Shown: piece by piece, positions 56,751 through 64,000 of the stretch
Position numbering within the stretch: position 1 is the stretch's first letter
Layout: each line of letters starts with the position of its first letter
Source of the DNA: Allolobophora icterica
Taxonomy: Eukaryota > Annelida > Clitellata > Crassiclitellata > Lumbricidae
Direction of reading: 5' to 3'
DNA: 64,000 nucleotides
NCBI GenBank assembly: GCA_963556255.1
Contig: OY744604.1
Coordinates: forward strand, 90,576,062-90,640,061
Position numbers and translations under genes: made by a program
Notes under the pieces: model-generated
What the model was told of the DNA's origin: nothing
The model's input: the letters and a program-made list of their open reading frames with translations, nothing else
The model's database searches: none

Positions 56751-57001
56751 CGTGCCTTTTTTGTAACCTTGCATTGGCTACATTGATATACTGGTAAAGG
56801 CAGGTGGCAGCTGGATAAGTAGAGAAGTTGACCGGTTTCGGGCAATGAGTAGTGTTAGTTTCTAACGATCTAGTCTTTGTGAACTTTTAAATGTTAGGAT
56901 TGCTGAGCTTGACAATTTGGAGTTTGGCTGGCGAAACCCTTTTTGATGTTAGTCTGCCAATGCCCCGTTCTCAAAGGTATTAGAGTTTTGAGTTGAACCG
57001 A

Positions 57002-57118
57002 ATGAGGTTAACACCACGTTGTTTATGAGGTTAACACCACGTTATTTATGAGGTTAACACCACGTTATTTATGAGGTTAACACCACGTTATTTATGAGGT
57101 TGACACCACGTTATTTAA
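57002..57118 (+). repeat. 23-bp tandem repeat, five copies
   Basis: atgaggttaacaccacgtta followed by ttt is repeated five times with two or three base changes. Each unit contains gttaac. Confidence 0.95.
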
Positions 57119-57471
57119 GACGTCTATATGTATTGCTCGTTGTCCTTTGTGACCGACTGCGTTGCTCTTTCGCTGAGGCTGTTTGTTAAGTCAGCTCTTC
57201 GACTCTTGAAGACTTTGTTGCTTTTGTGTCGACGGATGTCTTGTTTGTGGTGGAATTTGGAGAGGAACTTTTCAAGAGGTAGAAATGTGGTATAGTATTC
57301 TGTTTTTAATGAACTTCTTTTAGCCGAAGCGAGAAGTGATATTTTCTTTGGCGGACCTTGTAACAATATGCATACATACTGTACATGCTAACATACATAC
57401 ACGCGTACATGCATAAACAGGGCCTACATGCATACTTTATACATGTATGTAAAGGTAAGATTTTCCAAAGA

Positions 57472-57745
57472 TTGAGGTCAGACCATCGGTAAGAGCGTTG
57501 GCTGCGTATCTCATGCGACTCTGTGTTAGAGCCCATGCGGACCGCGGTTCGCTTCCCGAAGGTGGCTTATCTCAGAGATTTAAATCTTGGGCTAGCATGG
57601 TCCCAACACGGAGACCTTAAATGGCGTGGCACCCATTCAAACGGGAAAGCGGTGGTGAAGGATCTCACCCGATCAAATCATTGAAAAATGAGCAGGGTCG
57701 AGGCCATATACGGTCGCTATAGAAAATCGCGAACATTTACATTTA
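57472..57745 (+). repeat. tRNA-like SINE, family D
   Basis: atcggtaagagcgttggctg and a B-box-like gcggttcgcttcccg give a tRNA-like head. A body with ggcgtggcacccattcaaac and an end in atttacatttaca follow. Only one copy is present in the window. Confidence 0.5.
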
Positions 57746-57807
57746 CAGCATTCTGTTTAACCTCTTCATTTTCCCAGTGATTAAATTACTAGACTTATTT
57801 TTCAGAG

Positions 57808-60800
57808 ATGTCGCTTTCGCTGGTTATCCTCGCGTGTCTGGTAACAACCGCTGCTGCCCAGACAACTGAAAGCAACGCAGGTGAAGAATAGCGATACTTG
57901 TTTTCCAATTAAGCAAAACACATAGATATCAGCCAAACTTCATGCCTCATGCAAACTTCATGCAAAATGTAGGCCTCCATGCCCATATTGGAACTTAATG
58001 AACAGTGGTGGACTGGAGTGTCAAAGAGGCCCGGGAAAAAATCAAAGCGGCCCTATCCGACATTTCGTTTTCTTGGGGATTTGTTTTCAGCCAAGGTAAC
58101 AGGCAACTTTACAACGGGATAGTCATAACACAACGATGAATCGAAAACTTAATTTACATCAGACATAAAATATTAAAAATGCATTTAATGTTATAAATCG
58201 ATTTATCATGACCCACCAAAATGATGGTTATTGTATAAGCAACTTCTTTAAGCTGGGCGCCATTTCAGACACATGATCTATAATTGTGTCATTATATAGA
58301 TCACTTAAAACATCGGTTTCTACCGACATGAGCAAAAATGCTTCAAGATTTGTAGAAGACAACGAACTTAGCAAGCGATTTTTAATCTACTTCAGTTTTG
58401 AGAAAGATCTCTCACACGCTACTTGGGTAGAGGACAGAGTCAGTATAATAAGAGGCCATTCATATAGTACATAAGCAAAATCTGGAAAAATTGAACCCTT
58501 CTCTTCCCTGTACGCACACGTACTTTTTTCCACCCACCTGCTTACGTACGCTTGACGCACCTCGCCCTCAAAGACCAGCTGCAGAATGTGTCAGTACGAC
58601 AGGTCCAGGCAGCGGCTGTCTGCACTTTAGGCCAAATTGAAAGACGAGTGATCCATGGACTCACTGCTGAGCTGTGTGATAGTTTAATAATAGCGTTCAG
58701 AGGTAAGGACCGTAAGGTGGCATACAAGTTACACTACTTCCTGATAACTGAAAAGACTGAACTCTGGCCCACTTGAAGGCCAATCAATTTGAAGGCCAAT
58801 ATAGACAAATTACAGGTCCCTCGCCCCGTTTCCTATGCGTACGTACATTATTAGTAGACCCAAGCACATGCATTTGGGTTAACCCCCTCCATCCTCCATG
58901 CGTACGTACTATATGGATGGCCCCTAAGAGTTATGCACAAAACAGGTGCCTGCAAGTGTGACCAAAGAAGCTGTATTTATGTAACACAGAAAAGCAGCAA
59001 ACAGAACTTTTTGCAAGAATTACATTTTGTAAGTTCGTCACTCTTATGCCCAACTTAGTCGTCCCAGAGTTCATGTGGAGAATCTTCATTGACGCTGTCC
59101 TCTACCTAATCGTCGAACATTTAGTGACGGTCTCTTTGCCTTGAGTAACTTTAAATAAATTGACTAGATTTTGGCATTTGGCTCCATCTTTAGCAAGAAT
59201 TTTTACTTTCTTATCTCTTACCTTTTCAGCACCATCTTTACATTTACATTTCAAATTTAAATCACTCATGACCGTAAATTTTTTCATTAATTTATTAACC
59301 AATAATAATAAAAGAATCTTCCTCAGAGAGAAACTTAACGGAAGTAGAACCTCGTTTTAAGATTCAACTGTTAATTATATACAGTAAGTCTACCTTCTCA
59401 GGCCCGCCGAGAGGGGCGGGGGCAAATGCCCAGGGGCCCCGAGAGTTTTTTTTATAGGCCCGGCCGTCCGGGCCCGCAATCAACTTATAGAAAATATTAT
59501 AATCAGTTATACAAAGTTTATGATTTATGCCTTTTAAATATAATATTACTGAATAAAATCGTAGATGCATACATACAAACATAGTATCGTACGGTCGTAC
59601 CCGCACTTTTTTATTTCATTTTTTTTCTCAATTTCCTCATAAGGCCTAAAGATAGTTTAGGGGCCCGTGACTGCTCTGCCTATGGGCCCGGAATTTCTGT
59701 CGTCAGCCTTATGCCTTCTAGCGAAAAAAAATAACGCCGCCATAAATACCATAAAAATTATTATAAATAACATAGCCGATTTTTATACATTGTGTCTAAG
59801 AACTTAGAAGCGGCCCAAATATCACCGACCCTGGCGGCGCACCGGGATTTTTCCCGGTGTCCCGGTGGGCCAGTCCACCCCTGTTAATGAATGCGTTAAC
59901 TTCATACTCTTGAGTCAAAGATAAAGAGAATTGGAACCCTGAGTGAACAGTGGACGAATGAATCCCAGATTTATGACTTCGGGACAATCGCGGTTCATGT
60001 CGTTAACTTCGTCGGTGCCAATTAATTTGCTTGTACTCGAAGTGTGCGAAGCAACTTGTCATGGAACGCAAGTGAGAGTAGCAGGCTCGAACCCGGTCAC
60101 TCAATTATAGATCAAGCGATAGGAATATTAGGACATATTTCGAGAATGTTTACGGGGTACAGCAGTATCGAGAAATCAGCAGGTTTGACACATTCTCTTG
60201 ATTCTGAAAATTCAGCAAGTTAAACCATTTAGTCAGGGAATATATCAGATTGAGAATTTCTTGTGTGTGTCGCGACCAGCCTGATGAAAAAATCTGGAAT
60301 CTTGTCAAGCTCCAGTCTGTCAATCTCTGCTACAATTTCGAATATTAAGCGAATTTATTTATTGGCGAGAATTCTCTGCCTTAGCAACCTCGGTAACTTG
60401 TCTGCAATAACCAAACAAGTTTCAGCACGTAACGTCTCTACCTTGCATGGTGAGCTCGGTGCTGTGTATGCCAGGAAACAAATCGCGTCGGAATAGAAAC
60501 AAAAGTGATTTCAAAATAGATTATATTTTGACAGAAAGAAGTTGAGCCAAAAGAGACTCAGCAGTTGGTTGCACGGCTGACATTTCAAATATTCAAATTT
60601 CTTTCGTGCAAATTCTTGCTTAAACTGAAACCTAATGTCTCTTTCTTGTGAAAAAATGATTATTTGGTGTAACAGATTCTGTGCAGCATTCCGATCCGGG
60701 CAGTGGCGTAGAAAGGTTTTTGGGGGCCCTTGTGCAGAGCTTCAATGATGGGCCCCTTGAACCCCTTCGATTTGAAAAAACCGCTGTGCGAAAAACGCTT

Positions 60801-63460
60801 GGCGCTTTTGCGATATTTGCTTATTTCGCACCGTGAAAAATATGCAAATATCACAAATCGCACCCCAATGAAATAATAAATAAATAATTACACTTCAATT
60901 ATTTTCTCCGATTTATTTTTATAAAAATTGTTATTTTATTTCTCCAGGCTAGCATAAAAAAATTGAACTAGGCCTAGAGCATAATTAATCTATAACATTG
61001 TTCCATCTGCCTTGACTGCTAAAATATGAATTATATTTATCCACTCTTCAATTCTGTCAAATTGTGAAACAGTTGGGTTGGTTGGTAAAAATAACGAAAT
61101 CGTGTCCGCGCCTTCTCCTACACAAAAATATCTACCGCTTTTGAAGTGTCAAGCTTTCTGGCATGTTCATTTCTATTGACAAGATTGCCAAGTCGCTCAG
61201 CCCCTCTTCTGACATTGTACTTCTTATATAGTTTTTGATTAGCTTCAATTTTGAAAATGATCGTTCACATGGCGCAACAGTCACAGGCAAAGTCAACAGG
61301 AACATGTAGGCTAGGCAGTGCAGACATCATCGCTGAATGGCAGTGAATGTAGATGAGAGTCAACGAGTGACAGTTGTGCAATTTCGAAGATGGTTGATCA
61401 TTTGAGTGTTTATTACTGTGCACGTTGTTGCTAACTTGCTGTACATGTAGATTCACTTCTAGGCTAAAATTGATACTCGCTGCCAGAAGCCCTTCTGACC
61501 GCCGGGGGCCCTTGTGCTTTGCACAACCTGCACAACCCATTGCTACGCCCCTGGATCCGGGGGCCCCATATTAAAGTATATTGAACATACTGGCACTGGC
61601 ATAAATTTGTCCAAAATATTGGGGAGGCATTTGGTTATTCATTCTATACACTTGTTGCATTGGGTATACAGTCCGTCTCAATTATTGGGGGGCACGTGCC
61701 CCGGCTGTGCATACTGGTTAATCCAGCCCTGATGTATATGCACACATGGTTCACTTGTGAATTTTGCTCGATCATTTTGATTCCTTCGCACTGTCTTCTT
61801 ATGTAACTCTTATGCGTTATTATGTCCTATTTTTTGGACGGTGTTCTATCGAAGCCTCGTGCGACCCTAGTTGTCTTAGTTATACCAATAGGAAGTGAAT
61901 TACAATAGTCATGACTGCAGGAAACCAATTCGTTAGCCATTGAAATAATGACCGTATGCAGGAATATCCCTCTGTGGAATTCTGCTGATCCGCAAAAGGC
62001 CGGAAAAGGGTTAGTAAACGATACAGCGGAGTCAGAGACAATGGAAAAACTGCTTTCGAATCTGCGCAATTAACAGAGGTATGCCAATCGAATTTGCGGA
62101 GTTGTTGGCTAGTGCTTAGAAGAAAAAATTCGGATTTTGAAGGATCAATAGTAGTTTATTTTTGGCCATCCAAGACTTCATATTGCGAAAACTTAGCTGC
62201 CGATTGGAGAGCAGGATTATACACGAACTATCAATTGAAAGAAATAGCTGTGCATTATCAGCGTAGAGGCCTAAGGAGTGGTTAAGAACACTGTCGGTAA
62301 GATTTAGTAAAGAACCGATTCGAGTGCTGTATATTGGAAACAGCGGTGTGCCCATTACATGCAATTCAAGACAGCAGGCGCAGAATTGTATTGATATATA
62401 TACGAACTGGTTGAGATGCGAATAGAGAGAATGTGAGTTCAGGTGGACCAAATCAGTGTTCGCGTTGATGAAGGAGTAGTTTATGATCAGCGATGTCATT
62501 ATCAGCAGACAGGTCAAGGACAATGAAAGCAGTCATTTTTACGCTCTTGAAATGAATGTGCATTTGCCCCATACATTTCGCTACATTTCACAGAAATACT
62601 TTCGGCCTCAATTTCTGTCTAATATTCTCCAAAACATACATCTGATTCCGACATGGTGCATTGCATTTCTATATCATCTTGTTCAGACAATATATTATTT
62701 CCTGTTTAACAAATTTGATTAGCAAAGTTGGGGGCAACCAGTCAGGGCATATTTTAACTGTATAACTAGTGGGACAAATGTCCCAGTAGTGTTAGGATTT
62801 GTCCCAGTAGTTAGGCTGATTTGTCCCAGGCAATGTATGGTTAAAGTATAAGTAGTGGGACAAAATGTTGGAAGAGTTTTAAGATTCCCAAAAAGGTCAT
62901 GAACTGTTTTCGGGATGTGACTTTTTTGGGAGATGACTTTCTAAAAAAAGGTCATCAACTTTTTCGGGAAGATGAATTCCCAGAAAAAGGTCATAAAAGT
63001 TTTTCAGAAACGAGTTCCAAAATTTTGTCCCAGTAGTCTAAATTCCTTAAAATATGCACTGCAACCAGTATAGTGGTACACAATGCAGCATAGCTTACTT
63101 GCACTCTCTGTTAGATCGTATGAAATGTTATAAACTGTTGCTTCCTAATTATTGTTTGCGCTATAGGTTGCGCTATAGGTTCGCAACTTAGTCGATATGC
63201 TGCATTGCTAGTTATTTAAACCGTATATATCTGGCGGTGTACATGTATTTAAAGAAATTATTCTGTTGAGTGGTTTTGTCGCTCTAGACTGCAGTAATAC
63301 CACCCACTACGGTCCGTCTGGCGTTATCAGTTCTCCCAACTATCCTGGCGGTTACTACAATAACCTCAACTGCGATTACAACGTTTACGCTTCTACGGGA
63401 AGTTCTTTGTCATTCGTCTTCAAATCGTTCGACGTTGAAGAAGGCCAAGATTTTGTGACC
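57808..63460 (+). CDS. Secreted CUB-domain protein, 3'-partial (signal peptide and first CUB exon)
   Basis: CUB domains occur in extracellular matrix proteins, proteases and complement-like proteins; the rest of this gene is beyond the window, so no specific role is given. Exon 57808-57880 encodes MSLSLVILACLVTTAAAQ, a clear signal peptide, and ends phase 1 at GCAG|gtgaag. Exon 63288-63460 (gctctag|ACTGC) is in the matching phase and starts DCSNTTHYGPSGVISSPNYP, the conserved CUB opening, followed by the LNCDYNV segment and DFVTV. The donor is gtgacc|gttagt, phase 0. The 5.4-kb intron holds two decayed hAT elements and a LINE remnant. Skipped exons inside it cannot be excluded. Downstream are two damaged echoes of this exon (63555-63590, 63770-63860). 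The ATG exon follows ttcag, so a 5' UTR intron is likely. Confidence 0.75.
58003..59883 (-). mobile_element. Decayed hAT transposon with transposase remnants
   Basis: Inverted ends CAGTGGTGGACTGG and CCAGTCCACCCCTG, with an exact 8-bp duplication TTAATGAA (57995-58002, 59884-59891). On the minus strand a Lys-rich stretch near 59302-59110 (DGAEKVRDKKVKILAKDGAK) resembles the N-terminal region of hAT transposases. A stretch near 58445-58290 (VACERSFSKLK, then LLMSVETDVLSDL) is the C-terminal dimerisation region. Stops between them show the gene is broken. Lies in the CUB-gene intron. Confidence 0.9.
60701..61553 (-). mobile_element. Decayed hAT transposon, internally deleted
   Basis: Ends CAGTGGCGTAGAAAGG and CATTGCTACGCCCCTG, with an exact 8-bp duplication GATCCGGG (60693-60700, 61554-61561). 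On the minus strand near 61280-61140 a frame reads APCERSFSKLKLIKNYIRST then LAILSIEMN, the hAT C-terminal dimerisation motif. The N-terminal half is absent. Confidence 0.9.
61840..62480 (-). mobile_element. Degenerate LINE reverse-transcriptase fragment
   Basis: The minus-strand frame 62523-62116 has YSTRIGSLLN, LYADNAQLFLS (the catalytic Y-A-D-D is altered to YADN) and MKSWMAKNKLLL. A later frame has HDYCNSLPIG. Frameshifts and the changed catalytic Asp show the copy is dead. Confidence 0.75.
62768..63040. mobile_element. Possible MITE with TTTGTCCCAGTAG ends
   Basis: agtgggacaaaat near 62850 and attttgtcccagtagtc near 63020-63040 form inverted ends. Further gtcccagtag copies lie to the left. 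The interior repeats the ccaaaaaggtcat / gaagatgaattccc module found in other MITEs of the window. No target duplication was identified. Confidence 0.5.
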
Positions 63461-63534
63461 GTTAGTATTAATTTTGACGATTTTCTTGTAGACTATTTTT
63501 GTGGGTGCTTCAAGGTCAATAACCACTGAAGCGA

Positions 63535-64000
63535 TAAAATTTTTCGCGATATATACTGTTGAGTGGTTTTGTCGCTCTATACTGCGGTAAGTATTCTAGT
63601 TGGTTACGCGCCATTGTAATTGGTCCTTGCAATTAGGTGTCCCTGGTAGCGGGAAATTTTCCCTTTAGGGCCATCTTTTGTTACCAGCTTGCATTGTAAT
63701 TATTATTCGTGTCGTAATTTGAATTGTTATTTTGGTTGCAATAAAAAACGATTTTGATTATTTGATTTGAAGTTGCCGCTAACACCTCCTACTGGCGTTA
63801 TCAGTTCTCGCAACTACCCTGGCGATTACTCTCCCAACTACCCTGGCGATTACTAACGTTGAGAAATCATTTAATGGTTTCTCAACATGATGCAGTCTGA
63901 AGTAGACTGCACAGACTGTAGCAATAGTGACTTGATGTTTAGCTTTGAGTGTTACATGCAAAGTGCGTTGGTTGGATAAGGAGAGGATTTTGGAGAGGGA
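63535..64000 (+). pseudogene. Damaged duplicates of the CUB exon start
   Basis: 63555-63590 repeats the intron/exon boundary of the CUB exon (gttgagtggttttgtcgctc) but the acceptor ctctag has become ctctat. 63770-63860 repeats aacaccTCCTACtggcgtta, tcagttctcgcaactaccct and tggcgattac, copying the start of the CUB exon with gaps and an internal duplication. No open CUB frame remains. A near-perfect inverted repeat (gttgagaaatca/tggtttctcaac) lies at about 63858-63886. Confidence 0.65.

Noticed and set aside
57124..57366. 80-residue minus-strand frame before the CUB gene
   Set aside because: It is Lys/Ser-rich without a recognisable motif, splice context or repeat partner, so I could not support it as a gene.
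58542..58776. Frame LALKDQLQNVSVRQVQAAAV and following residues as a host exon
   Set aside because: It lies wholly inside the decayed hAT element at 58003-59883 and shows no splice signals consistent with the CUB gene.

Overview
The window is animal (metazoan) genomic DNA. Its genes are intron-rich with small exons and long introns. SERINC, SIRT6, CARD, RING/B-box and CUB families are present, and repeats (SINEs, LINEs, hAT, piggyBac and Helitron elements, micro- and minisatellites) fill most of the space. The palindrome AGGCCT recurs in non-coding DNA, and the mixture of TRIM-like, CARD and propeller genes suits an aquatic invertebrate, perhaps an ambulacrarian deuterostome. That placement is a guess. 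All gene models were built by hand from splice signals, reading-frame phase and family similarity.

Layout: (1) 1.3-8.8 kb, +, the last eight exons of a serine incorporator (SERINC); its 5' exons lie outside the window, and its introns hold LINE ends, SINEs, a piggyBac relic, a hAT MITE and a 25-bp satellite that starts at a 5' splice site. (2) 12.4-17.3 kb, +, a complete seven-exon SIRT6 orthologue with one GC-AG intron. (3) 17.3-20.9 kb, AT-rich DNA without a recognised gene. (4) 20.9-22.6 kb, -, a two-exon single-C2H2 zinc-finger protein of unknown role. (5) 23.4-29.5 kb, a (CAT)n tract, a CR1-like LINE with a full-length open frame (-) and a non-autonomous Helitron holding a G/T-only satellite. 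(6) 30.5-38.5 kb, +, a five-exon gene for a CARD-CARD-TRADD-N-like-coiled-coil-beta-propeller protein; intron 1 holds about 40 copies of a 57-bp satellite. (7) 39.2-49.5 kb, mobile-element debris: a piggyBac-type element, LINE 3' ends, SINEs, three hAT-type MITEs with perfect 8-bp target duplications and a ~50-bp satellite. (8) 49.6-52.0 kb, +, a RING-B-box-B-box-coiled-coil-propeller (TRIM-like) gene whose propeller is clearly homologous to that of the CARD gene. (9) 52-57.8 kb, more LINE, SINE and hAT fragments. (10) 57.8-63.5 kb, +, the start of a secreted CUB-domain gene (signal-peptide exon, then the first CUB exon), with two decayed hAT transposons in its large intron.

The most interesting unit is the pair of propeller genes at 30-52 kb. 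The CARD gene puts each domain on its own exon, every intron is phase 1, and the RBCC gene joins its propeller through the same phase. This suggests an innate-immunity or ubiquitin-signalling gene group diversified by exon shuffling. The propeller would be the shared recognition part, and CARD/TRADD-N or RING would be the alternative signalling parts. The function is inferred; the architecture is read from the sequence.
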